This document shows positions 1 through 8,295 of a DNA stretch of 46,086 nucleotides, one piece after another. The notes beneath the pieces were generated by a model that saw only the letters and a program-made list of their open reading frames with translations, was not told the origin of the DNA and made no database searches. Numbering within the stretch: the first letter of the stretch is position 1; every line of letters starts with the position of its first letter. This DNA is from Methanobacteriota archaeon (GTDB lineage Archaea > Thermoplasmatota > Poseidoniia > Poseidoniales > Thalassarchaeaceae), in NCBI GenBank assembly GCA_014239955.1, contig JAAZXW010000013.1:1-46086 (forward strand), written 5' to 3'. The position numbers were made by a program, and so were the translations under genes.

Positions 1-3000
1 CCTCAAGGATTCCACTGCGACGTCCCCCGGCTGGACCCTTCGACTCTCCTTGAAGCAGGAGTAATTGGGGTGTTTCGTCTAGTTGATACCGACAAGGTCG
101 CACCTGATGCATTGCCCATCTTACAGGGAGGCTCCAATGATAACGTTGAGATGGAAGGGGAGAAGTACCTAGTCAGAGTCCTTCTCTCCGGCTCGGGTCA
201 CATCGCCGATCTACTGAAGACTGGCGTCGAAGTACGAGACTATCGTCTCGACAGGTTCGCAGATGTTTTGGTTGATTCAAAGGAAATCAGCATGCTATCC
301 GAGCAACCATTCGTCGAGTGGATTGAGCCTACCTATGCTCCGAGATTCGATAACCAAGAGGCGTCGGAGATCATCGGTGCGAATTGGGTGGTAGACTCAT
401 CGAACATGATGAGCCATGGTGGAGCGGTAACCGGGGATGGGGTTATTGTGGCTGTTATGGACTCGGGCCTTGACACTGCGGTGGAATGCAGTGGGCTTTC
501 CAATTGCAATGGCCTGAACTCGGGAGTGCATGCGGACTTCACTGGGAGGATAATGGGGGTCGTTTCATACAACAACTGCGGAGTATGCTCAGATGGAACT
601 GGTGGACCTAACGACTACAACGGCCATGGCACTCACGTAGCAGGTTCAGTTCTAGGGGATGGCAGCAACTCACCAGATGGGGAAGACAACAGTGGCATGG
701 CCCCTGGGGCGCAACTTTTCATGCAAGCAGTAGGATATGGCAACAATGACGGCTCACTTGCTACTCCTAGTTACGAAGATGCCTATGCGGAAGCATATGG
801 GGCAGGGGCTAGGGTTCACACCAACTCATGGGGCGTAGGACCTGACTCGACCAGCGGATGCAGTGGTTCGGCATGCTGGACATACTACTCATCCGACACA
901 ATGGAGTTGGACGCAGCGGCCAACGATTACCAAGACCTAACGATTCTGTTCGCGATGGGGAATGATGGCAGGGATTGCGTGTACACATCATTCGGATCGG
1001 TAAATTGCCCGAGCGGACAGAACGGGGAGGTTAATCTAGGCGCTCTAAACAGACAGGCATCAGCGAAGAACATCCTCTCAATTGGGGCGTCAGAGAATTA
1101 TCGCAATACCCTCCCTATGCATGCTATGTCCTATTTCGCCGTATGTGGCAACTGCGATTGGTATGGCAATCCGATCAAAACTGACCTTGAAGCAGATGAC
1201 CCAGAGGGCATGGCAGGCTTCTCCAACAGAGGCCCCACTAACGATGGCAGGACTAAACCAGATTTTGTGGCTCCAGGAACTTGGATTCACTCCACGAAAA
1301 CATCTCTGAGAGACGTTTGGACCGACCTTGGCGACTACTACACCGTAAAGAGGGGAACATCGATGGCGACTCCAATCACCGCTGGCTCAGTCGCACTGGT
1401 GATAGAGCACCTGAACACTCATGGCTACGACTGCAACCTTGCGAACAGCCCGACTAGCAATAACTGCCCCGATTCGGCTCTTGTTAAGGCAATCCTCAGT
1501 GCATCTGCCCATGATATGGAGGGTCAGTACAGCTCTGGAGGAGATGGTCAGAACGGGGCTGTGGAGAAGGCCCCGAACAGTCACGAGGGTTGGGGAAGGG
1601 TCGATCTCGAGAGGGCAATTGGTAGTGGATTCTCAGAAGGAATCGAGATCACTACATCGGATAGCCACTCGTTCAAATTGAGTGTTCCCGACTCAGGTAT
1701 TTCCAGCTTGAGAGTGGTTCTTTCATGGAATGAAATTGAGAATTCCCCTTCAGCAGGTACTCAACTCAGGAACGATTTAGACATTTTCCTCAAAAGTCCC
1801 ACTGGAGTCTTGCAGCCATACTCCAACGATGACGTGAACAACCTAGTTGGAATTTCCATTGATTCTCCAGATGCTGGTGACTGGGAGGTAATCGTAACCG
1901 GGGCGAGTGTAATCGATGGATCTCAGAAGTACTACTTAGCAGCCAGCGATGGCGTGCTGACAGACATGCGTCACCCCGTCTCAGACGGTTACGACGAACC
2001 TGGTTTCCAATCCGGCTCAATTTTCACCGAAACCACGATGACTAGTGGAGGCAACCACATTTGCGCGATACTTGACGATTCATCCCTTCAGTGCTGGGGA
2101 GAAAACTCATTCGGGCAACTTGGAGACGGCACGACAACCGATAGGCTAACGATGACGGAGGTGAGTCTCGATGCAGCTAGAACCGCGATGTCAATCAGCT
2201 CGGGTAGGGATCACACTTGCTCAATCCTGGATAATGGCGAGATGGAGTGCTGGGGTAGGAACAACTACGGCCAGCTTGGTGACGGGACGAATGATCAATC
2301 GATCTCACCCGTAGGGGTAAGCCTATCAGGAATACCCGTACAACTTTCCTCAGGAGAATGGCACACGTGTGCGATTATGGATGACGCTAGCCTGCAGTGC
2401 TGGGGAAGGAACGCAGACGGACAACTCGGAGATGGGACAAACACCGATAGCAGCACCCCCGTACCAGTTAGTATCGGAGAAAAGGTCCTAGCAGTCTCGG
2501 CAGGGGACGATCACACATGCGTCGTAACCGAATCGTGGGCCCTGAAATGCTGGGGGGATAACAGCAACGGGCAGTTGGGAATAGGTTCGACTTCTGCATC
2601 AAATAGCCCATCAACGGTTACTGTCGGCGGGAACGCCGTGGCAGTATCCGCAGGGGGCTCTCACACCTGTGTCCTAATCGAGGGGAACAATGTGAAGTGC
2701 TGGGGGGATAACAGCAACGGGCAGCTCGGGGATGGCGGGACAAACCAGCAGAACGACGCCGCCATAGTGGGCATCACTCTGACTGGAGCGATCGCAATTG
2801 ACTCTGGACAGAGCCATTCCTGCGCAGTGGACTCTAGTGATTCCCTCCACTGTTGGGGAGGGAGTGCAAATGGACAAGTCGGTGATGGCAGCACGTCCGA
2901 ACAAATCACATCTCCCACTGAAATCGCACTAGGGCAGAACATAGGTGCTCTATCAGTCTCATCTGGGTCATCGTACACTTGCGTTGTTGGAAGCAACGAC

Positions 3001-6000
3001 TTGGCCAGGTGCTGGGGTGGACATAGTTCTGGAGCCCTTTCCCTTGGGACCTCCCCCTCTGAGTTCACCATCGAAAGGTGGCGTTACATCAGCTCGTCGG
3101 AGAGGGATTGGAACAATAACGGCAACCTAAACATATTCGAAGTCGGCGTAAGCAATGACGATGATGGCGATGGTTTCCCGAATTCTGTCGATAGCGATTC
3201 CAGCAATCCGACCGTGGCAGCGAGCTGCTCATCTGGGTCATACGGCAGGTTCACGTGCAGGCAGGCCTCTCCTGGATACTACGTCAGTGGAACTGGTAAC
3301 ACGGTGATGACTCCGGCGAGTCCTGGACACTATGTGTTTGATGGCGGGGCAACCTCAGAAGAGCCATGCATCATAGGGGAGTTCCAGAGACTCTCTGGCC
3401 AGACCTCATGCGATGACGCAGAGCCTGGTTACTACGTTCCGGCCCCGGGAGCATCTGGTGGGACTCCCTGTCCTGCCGGCCAGTACAATGACTTGTACGG
3501 TCAGATCTCGATAGTTGCCTGCAAATGGGCCGAATCTGGTCACAGCGTCCCGGTACTCACCCAAATGACATCGGGGGCTTCGCACTCCTGTGCCATCCTG
3601 GATGACGGTTCGGTCAGCTGCTGGGGAGAGAATAGCAACGGGCAGCTCGGGGATGGTTCGAGGTCACCAAGCCTCGAGCCGGAGAAGTCCTCCATGCCCC
3701 TGGGTAGGAAGGCAGTGGAGATTTCCGCTGGTTCGTACCACACATGCACGATGTTCGACGACGGTTCAGTCCGCTGCTGGGGGTCGAATGAATTCGGACA
3801 GCTAGGGGATGGCACTACTGTCGAAAGAACGACGCCCGTCTCAGTAGACCTTGGGGAAGGAAAGAGCGCCCTGGGCATCTCATCCGGAGGATCGCATACC
3901 TGTGCGGTCCTCAATGACCGTAGCGTCAAGTGCTGGGGCCAGAATAGCAACGGGCAGCTCGGGGATGAGACGACAACCGATAGATCTGCCCCAGTACATA
4001 CAGCCATGAATGGAGAAGATGTCCTATCGGTCTCGGCTGGATCGTACCACACCTGTGCGATAATGGAAGGCAGGTCGGTAATGTGCTGGGGGGACAACTG
4101 GAATGGTCAGGTCGGGGATGGGACCAATGCCGATAGGTCGTCCCCAGTAGAAATTGAGATTCCTAGTAACAGCAGCGCAGTATCACTAGACGCAGGAGCA
4201 ATGCACACATGTCTGGGAATGAACGATGGGTCCATGTTCTGCTGGGGATACAACGCATACGGCCAGTTGGGGAACGGTGGGTATAGCAACTCCAACTCAC
4301 CCAGGACGGTCCCACTAAGTTCCAATCAGTTACTAACATCCGTCCAAGTAGGGCTGTTCCACAGTTGTGCGCTACTCGACTCAGGGCAGGTAGCCTGCTG
4401 GGGGGATAACAGCAACGGGCAGCTCGGGGATGGGTCGCAGAGTGGAAGTGGGATACCTGTAATTGTGAGCCTCGGCACGAATGCAACATCTATCTCAGTC
4501 GGCCAGAGACACTCATGTGCGATCTTGGACGATGCCAGCCTGCAGTGCTGGGGGGCCAACGAAGCAGGCCAGCTTGGGGATGGATCCAACTCTGATCGGA
4601 GCAACCCCACGGACATTGACCTTGGGCACGGCTCGAAGGAGCAACTGCCGTGCACACCCGGATCATACCAACCAAACCCATCTCAAACAACGTGCATGCT
4701 AGCTGGGAGGGGATTCATGGTCCCCCAGACAGGGCAAACAACCCAGATTGGGTGCGTGGCTGGGTACTACTCGAACCTGAAGGGGCAATCGGCATGTACA
4801 CCTGCCTCTAGGGGCTACTACGTAGCAGAGGCCGAATCATCATCTCAAACACCCTGTCCCAGTGGCCAATCGACATTGGATGAGGCCTCCACCTTCTTCG
4901 ACATGTGCTTCGCTGACTTCGACGGGGACGGCACTCCCGACCAGTTCGACACCGATGCCGACAACGACGGAGTTCCGAACGGGGACGACTACGACTGGTT
5001 GGACCCCGAAGTCTCCGCTGACTCTGATGGCGACAGGATACCCGACAGCATTGACGACGACGACGACAACGACGGTGTCAATGACACGGATGACCCATTC
5101 CCATTAGACCAAGGGGAGTGGGAAGACAAGGATGGTGACGGAATTGGGGACAACGACGACCAGGATGATGACGGGGATGGCAGGAGGGACATTTTCGACG
5201 TGTTCCCGAATGACAGTAACGAGTGGTCGGATGCCGATGGTGACGGAATTGGGGATAATTCCGACGCGGACGATGACAACGACGGCCGGTGCGATGACAC
5301 CACCTATTGGACCCCTAATGAGATCCCCCCAAACAGTGGCCCGAGCCAGGACGGGGACAACATCCCAGACTGCTACGCCTCCGCAAAGGGAGATGCGTTC
5401 CCATTCGATGCAAATGAGACTGATGACACGGATGGGGACAGCATCGGGAACAACGTGGATACTGACTGCGATGGTGATGGGTGGATCAACCCGGTCCCTT
5501 GCACAATGAACAGTGATGGGGCGAACGGCACGGATGCATTCCCTCTAGAGGACTGGAGATGGTCCGACTCGGACGGGGACGGCCACGCCGACCAGGGGAA
5601 GAACGCCGACGTTTTCCCAGATGACCCGACAGAGTGGATGGACAGCGATCGCGATAGCGTGGGCAACAACGTCGACGAGTGCCCATTCAACCCCGGGATT
5701 AACAACGAGACTGAAGACTTCATTGTACTGCTAAGCATACCTGGTAACGATCTTGGGTGTCCGATTCAAGCGATGCTCGGGGATGAGATCATAGTAGACG
5801 GATCGGAATCAGACGGCGAGGGCTTTGATGACGCAGAAGCCCCCGACTTTGACAATGACGACATTCCTGACTTGCTGGATACGGATGACGACAACGACGG
5901 GATCCCGGACACAGAGGACGGGATCCTCGGGGACGGACAGTGGTCCAGGGACCCATTCAGGCCCTTCACCTACGAGAATTGGGCCATCATCGCCATTTCG

Positions 6001-6093
6001 ATATCATTCATCGGGATGATGGGATACAGAGTGATCTGGTCGAAGAACAGGAGCATCTCCAACATCCGCTCCAAGAAGATCAGGATTCAATGA
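1..6093 (+). CDS. Giant surface subtilisin (S8) with two RCC1-like propellers and TSP3 repeats, 5' partial
   Basis: The reading frame is open to the first base, so the true start and signal peptide lie upstream; the first in-window start is GTG at 70 (residue 1 here, 2007 aa). An I9-like prodomain (about 1-105) precedes an S8 protease with Asp131 (MDSGLD), His186 (NGHGTHVAG), Asn298 (MGNDG) and Ser431 (GTSMATP), so it should be active. A jelly-roll-like segment (about 530-650) follows. Then come two blocks of seven RCC1-like blades (about 659-990 and 1168-1500), each blade with HTC...CWG.N..GQLGDG. Cys-rich GCC2/GCC3-like repeats follow each block. A long Asp-rich thrombospondin type 3 (Ca-binding) region (about 1616-1955), one C-terminal TM (about 1970-1988) and a basic tail end the protein. 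It is probably a cell-surface, outward-facing degradative enzyme; the propellers may bind substrate. The stop codon abuts a tRNA on the other strand. Confidence 0.93.
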   Translation, partial: PQGFHCDVPRLDPSTLLEAGVIGVFRLVDTDKVAPDALPILQGGSNDNVEMEGEKYLVRVLLSGSGHIADLLKTGVEVRDYRLDRFADVLVDSKEISMLSEQPFVEWIEPTYAPRFDNQEASEIIGANWVVDSSNMMSHGGAVTGDGVIVAVMDSGLDTAVECSGLSNCNGLNSGVHADFTGRIMGVVSYNNCGVCSDGTGGPNDYNGHGTHVAGSVLGDGSNSPDGEDNSGMAPGAQLFMQAVGYGNNDGSLATPSYEDAYAEAYGAGARVHTNSWGVGPDSTSGCSGSACWTYYSSDTMELDAAANDYQDLTILFAMGNDGRDCVYTSFGSVNCPSGQNGEVNLGALNRQASAKNILSIGASENYRNTLPMHAMSYFAVCGNCDWYGNPIKTDLEADDPEGMAGFSNRGPTNDGRTKPDFVAPGTWIHSTKTSLRDVWTDLGDYYTVKRGTSMATPITAGSVALVIEHLNTHGYDCNLANSPTSNNCPDSALVKAILSASAHDMEGQYSSGGDGQNGAVEKAPNSHEGWGRVDLERAIGSGFSEGIEITTSDSHSFKLSVPDSGISSLRVVLSWNEIENSPSAGTQLRNDLDIFLKSPTGVLQPYSNDDVNNLVGISIDSPDAGDWEVIVTGASVIDGSQKYYLAASDGVLTDMRHPVSDGYDEPGFQSGSIFTETTMTSGGNHICAILDDSSLQCWGENSFGQLGDGTTTDRLTMTEVSLDAARTAMSISSGRDHTCSILDNGEMECWGRNNYGQLGDGTNDQSISPVGVSLSGIPVQLSSGEWHTCAIMDDASLQCWGRNADGQLGDGTNTDSSTPVPVSIGEKVLAVSAGDDHTCVVTESWALKCWGDNSNGQLGIGSTSASNSPSTVTVGGNAVAVSAGGSHTCVLIEGNNVKCWGDNSNGQLGDGGTNQQNDAAIVGITLTGAIAIDSGQSHSCAVDSSDSLHCWGGSANGQVGDGSTSEQITSPTEIALGQNIGALSVSSGSSYTCVVGSNDLARCWGGHSSGALSLGTSPSEFTIERWRYISSSERDWNNNGNLNIFEVGVSNDDDGDGFPNSVDSDSSNPTVAASCSSGSYGRFTCRQASPGYYVSGTGNTVMTPASPGHYVFDGGATSEEPCIIGEFQRLSGQTSCDDAEPGYYVPAPGASGGTPCPAGQYNDLYGQISIVACKWAESGHSVPVLTQMTSGASHSCAILDDGSVSCWGENSNGQLGDGSRSPSLEPEKSSMPLGRKAVEISAGSYHTCTMFDDGSVRCWGSNEFGQLGDGTTVERTTPVSVDLGEGKSALGISSGGSHTCAVLNDRSVKCWGQNSNGQLGDETTTDRSAPVHTAMNGEDVLSVSAGSYHTCAIMEGRSVMCWGDNWNGQVGDGTNADRSSPVEIEIPSNSSAVSLDAGAMHTCLGMNDGSMFCWGYNAYGQLGNGGYSNSNSPRTVPLSSNQLLTSVQVGLFHSCALLDSGQVACWGDNSNGQLGDGSQSGSGIPVIVSLGTNATSISVGQRHSCAILDDASLQCWGANEAGQLGDGSNSDRSNPTDIDLGHGSKEQLPCTPGSYQPNPSQTTCMLAGRGFMVPQTGQTTQIGCVAGYYSNLKGQSACTPASRGYYVAEAESSSQTPCPSGQSTLDEASTFFDMCFADFDGDGTPDQFDTDADNDGVPNGDDYDWLDPEVSADSDGDRIPDSIDDDDDNDGVNDTDDPFPLDQGEWEDKDGDGIGDNDDQDDDGDGRRDIFDVFPNDSNEWSDADGDGIGDNSDADDDNDGRCDDTTYWTPNEIPPNSGPSQDGDNIPDCYASAKGDAFPFDANETDDTDGDSIGNNVDTDCDGDGWINPVPCTMNSDGANGTDAFPLEDWRWSDSDGDGHADQGKNADVFPDDPTEWMDSDRDSVGNNVDECPFNPGINNETEDFIVLLSIPGNDLGCPIQAMLGDEIIVDGSESDGEGFDDAEAPDFDNDDIPDLLDTDDDNDGIPDTEDGILGDGQWSRDPFRPFTYENWAIIAISISFIGMMGYRVIWSKNRSISNIRSKKIRIQ
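2041..4570 (+). repeat. Fourteen RCC1-like blade repeats in two blocks of seven
   Basis: Inside the giant subtilisin, the unit H[TS]C-x9-CWG-x-N-x2-GQLGDG recurs seven times from about 2044 to 3050 and seven times from about 3571 to 4570, spaced about 47-50 residues. Seven blades close one RCC1 propeller, so each block fits one domain. The last blade of block 1 is degenerate (CWGGHSSG). The DNA is also conserved: a 27-nt stretch is identical at 2548-2574, 2698-2724 and 4396-4422, and the last two copies stay identical for 38 nt. The conserved Cys pair per blade is compatible with disulfides in an extracellular propeller (inference). Confidence 0.85.
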
Positions 6094-6178
6094 TGGTGCA
6101 GGGAGCAGGATTCGAACCTGCGAAGCACTACGCACAGCGACCTGAACGCTGCCCCTTTGACCACTCGGGTACCCCTGC
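6094..6178 (-). tRNA. tRNA-Leu (anticodon CAG)
   Basis: On the minus strand the 7-bp acceptor stem GCAGGGG/TCCCTGC closes a type II tRNA with a long variable arm (TGCG...CGCA) and the T-arm GCAGGTTCGAATCCTGC. The anticodon stem CAGCG/CGCTG encloses the loop TTCAGGT, giving anticodon CAG (reads CUG). The 3' CCA is encoded (TGG at 6094-6096 on the plus strand). No intron is seen. The gene begins on the base after the stop codon of the convergent subtilisin gene. Confidence 0.97.
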
Positions 6179-6233
6179 CGGAGAGCTTCGTTTGAACAGC
6201 CAGACTTCAATGCAGCGCAATTCTTGACTTTGT

Positions 6234-6318
6234 TGGTGCAGGGGGCAGGATTTGAACCTGCGAAGCACTACGCACTGGGACCTAAACCCAGCCCCTTTGA
6301 CCACTCGGGTACCCCTGC
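6234..6318 (-). tRNA. tRNA-Leu (anticodon TAG)
   Basis: A type II tRNA on the minus strand with acceptor GCAGGGG/CCCCTGC, anticodon stem CTGGG/CCCAG, loop TTTAGGT (anticodon TAG) and encoded CCA. Its D-arm and variable arm match the neighbouring tRNA-Leu(CAG) 55 nt downstream, so the pair arose by duplication and may share a transcript. An AT-rich stretch (6332-6339) just upstream is a possible promoter. Confidence 0.97.
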
Positions 6319-6368
6319 TATGTCCCGTCCGAATAATTACCCACCAAGAAGTCAACGCATCCGTGTCA

Positions 6369-6387
6369 ATGACCCCAATAGGGTCAT
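6369..6387. promoter_or_regulatory. 19-nt palindrome in the gpsA promoter
   Basis: ATGACCC-CAATA-GGGTCAT is a perfect inverted repeat with 7-nt arms and a 5-nt spacer, ending 23 nt before the gpsA ATG. Its right arm overlaps a TATA-like CATAAC (6385-6390) at about -26 from the start codon, where a bound repressor would block TBP. Operator function is inferred; the regulator is unknown. Confidence 0.45.
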
Positions 6388-6410
6388 AACATGGTCTATG
6401 CGCCCCGCAG

Positions 6411-7433
6411 ATGGCAAAAATGGCTCGAATAGGTGTTCTCGGACTCGGCAACTGGGGGACCGCCCTCGCTCTAGTGTGGTGCAAGGACGGTCACAACGTC
6501 TTAGGTTGGACCGTCGAGCAAGAGGTTTACGAGTCGATGATGACCAATCACGAGAACGAGAAGTACCTGCCGGGCTACAAGATCCCGGAGCTGGATTGCA
6601 CCATGGAGATCGCTGATGTCACGGAGAGCTGCGAGATTCTGGTCCTAGCACTTCCCAGCTCGGTCATTCTAGAGGTTGTAGACATGCTGATTCCTAGCCT
6701 CAGGCCATCGCACCTACTCGTCGATCTGGCCAAGGGACTTGCCCCATCGGACGAGGGTGGTTCTGGGATGATATCCGATGCCATAGAGATGAGGCTCTCC
6801 GAAGCCGGGATGGCCAATCAGGTCGTGGTGATGACTGGTCCCACTATAGCTCCCGAGGTTGCTCGGGGAGTGATCACCAACGCACTGGTAGCATGCCGTG
6901 ACATCGGAGTGGCGGAGAGGATCACTGAACGCCTCTCGACTGACTCCCTAATCCTCACACCTGCTGAGGACCCAGTCGGGGCAGAGTTATGGGGGGCGTA
7001 CAAGAACTGCGTTGCACTAGCATGCGGTCTCGTTGACGGTCTGAAGGACACCATAGGGGGTGACAACCTCAAGGCGGCTCTGGTACTATCGGGATACAGC
7101 GAAGGAATCGAGCTACTGGCGAAGATGGGGGCCGATCCCAAGACTGCCTTCGGGCCGGCGGGTATAGGAGACCTGTATGTGACGGCAACAAGTCCACGGA
7201 GCAGGAATAGGACACTAGGTGAGAAACTGGGGTCAGGGAAGTGTCTGGATGAGTCGCTAGAAGAGATGCACATGGTGGCAGAAGGGGTGCGAGCGACTAG
7301 GATGTTCCTGAATAGGTCAGAGAGGATGGGTCACCCGACTCCATTCCTGAGCACCTTGGGGAGCCTTCTGGACGGGGGCATCGAGGTCGAGGACGCGGTC
7401 AGGAGAATGGCCGGGGCATACGAAGTGAAGTGA
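6411..7433 (+). CDS. gpsA: NAD(P)-dependent glycerol-3-phosphate dehydrogenase
   Basis: It reduces dihydroxyacetone phosphate to sn-glycerol-3-phosphate in the cytoplasm. The 340-aa length fits the family. The Rossmann motif GLGNWG is at 11-16, the conserved Lys of LAKGL at 109, the GPTIAPE motif (GPSFA-E in most GpsA) at 143-149, the catalytic Lys198 in AYKNC, and the signature GPAGIGDLYVTATSPRSRNR at 248-267. An alternative ATG three codons downstream is equally compatible. A TATA-like element and a palindrome lie just upstream, suggesting leaderless and regulated transcription. This is the bacterial-type enzyme; archaea normally make membrane lipids from glycerol-1-phosphate via EgsA. It may serve lipid synthesis of the opposite stereochemistry or glycerol metabolism. 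Confidence 0.95.
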   Translation: MAKMARIGVLGLGNWGTALALVWCKDGHNVLGWTVEQEVYESMMTNHENEKYLPGYKIPELDCTMEIADVTESCEILVLALPSSVILEVVDMLIPSLRPSHLLVDLAKGLAPSDEGGSGMISDAIEMRLSEAGMANQVVVMTGPTIAPEVARGVITNALVACRDIGVAERITERLSTDSLILTPAEDPVGAELWGAYKNCVALACGLVDGLKDTIGGDNLKAALVLSGYSEGIELLAKMGADPKTAFGPAGIGDLYVTATSPRSRNRTLGEKLGSGKCLDESLEEMHMVAEGVRATRMFLNRSERMGHPTPFLSTLGSLLDGGIEVEDAVRRMAGAYEVK

Positions 7434-7453
7434 AACCAGATCCGGTTCAATTA

Positions 7454-7915
7454 CTAGATTTGCTTCATTATTTCCAAAGTAGCACTGATCCAGTCAGCGG
7501 CATAGTCATCATAGTCCAAGTCACAGTCTATCCTTTTATTCACCCTAGAGCCGCCCTTTTCCTCAAGGAGGATGTCCCATTCCTTGCCTGATTCACAAAA
7601 GAACTCGAAGGCAGTATCGCCCAAGGCGAGAACTGCATAGCTAACACCGTCCATGCTGCCTACCTCAGATTCCTGCACAGAGTCATACAGATCCTGCGCG
7701 TTTACAGGCTGCTCCCCTTCTCCCCATGTGCTACAGATAACGATTAGCCTCTTCGCAGATGACAATGTTGCCAATGAAATGTCTTCCATGTCCATTACTG
7801 TTGGATTGAGGCCGGATATTCCGGCCAAATGTCCTGCATCTTCCGCTAGCACCTCAGCATTTCCAGTCTCTGTTCCGAAGATTAGTAGTAAGTCTCTGTC
7901 ATTCATTGCAACCAC
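7454..7915 (-). CDS. Flavodoxin (short-chain, MioC/CysJ-like)
   Basis: A 153-aa single-domain FMN protein for low-potential electron transfer. The phosphate-binding loop GTETGNAE is near the N-terminus (about 14-21), followed by the FMN loops STWGEGEQP (about 62-70) and ALGDTAFEFFCESGK (about 96-110). The 147-153 aa size fits a free flavodoxin rather than a reductase fusion. ATG at 7915 was used, but ATG three codons in (MNDRD) is also plausible. It is transcribed towards gpsA and ends 20 nt from it. Flavodoxins often replace ferredoxin in iron limitation, which suits the proposed iron importer nearby; that link is inferred. No iron-box palindrome was seen in its upstream region. Confidence 0.88.
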   Translation of the reverse strand: MVAMNDRDLLLIFGTETGNAEVLAEDAGHLAGISGLNPTVMDMEDISLATLSSAKRLIVICSTWGEGEQPVNAQDLYDSVQESEVGSMDGVSYAVLALGDTAFEFFCESGKEWDILLEEKGGSRVNKRIDCDLDYDDYAADWISATLEIMKQI

Positions 7916-8057
7916 TCGGCTATGTCGTCCACTACAGAATTAGAGTAAGCCGTACTTTCCTTGTTTACAAACTTTGGAGGTTGTTGACGTAGGCCGGTAA
8001 GGATATGAAAATGATGCTAGGGTTGATTTCCTTTGCCTGCATCGGAGGTACGTGGTT

Positions 8058-8273
8058 GTGACGGACCTAACAGATTTCGAATCACGGCTTCTGAAATGGA
8101 TTTCAGCGTCGGACTTTATTGAGGTGGCATGGTCCACAAAGAGGGCTGCGGAGGCATTCAAGGTCGAGGAGAAGGATGTGTATGAGGCATTGGCAGCATT
8201 AACACAGAAGGCCCGGGATCACATACAGATTTTCTACGATGGCGGAGCGATTAGAATAGTTGCCAACTACTAA
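8058..8273 (+). CDS. Small winged-helix-like protein
   Basis: A 71-aa protein from GTG at 8058, chosen over GTG 8052 because GGAGGT at 8043-8048 is well spaced for it. Two or three helices (DFESRLLKWIS, TKRAAEAFKVEEKDVYEALAALTQKA) are followed by a hairpin-like IQIFYDGGAIRIV, the pattern of a winged helix-turn-helix. No family was recognised. It is far shorter than a DtxR-type regulator and has no metal-binding or dimerisation domain, so calling it the regulator of the neighbouring transporter would be speculation. It converges on the permease gene, leaving 22 nt. Confidence 0.65.
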   Translation: MTDLTDFESRLLKWISASDFIEVAWSTKRAAEAFKVEEKDVYEALAALTQKARDHIQIFYDGGAIRIVANY

Positions 8274-8295
8274 CGCCTCAACTTCTCTAGCTCTT

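Noticed and set aside
3540-4097. 185-aa minus-strand frame inside the giant subtilisin
   Set aside because: Antisense of the RCC1 repeats; its apparent repeats (SPSCP) mirror the sense blades.
7916-8051. Short minus-strand frame (about 37 codons ending in DDIAEWLQ) overlapping the flavodoxin start
   Set aside because: It lacks a suitable start codon after an upstream TAG. A 25-codon frame nearby is also unsupported. Treated as the non-coding region between flavodoxin and the small winged-helix-like gene.
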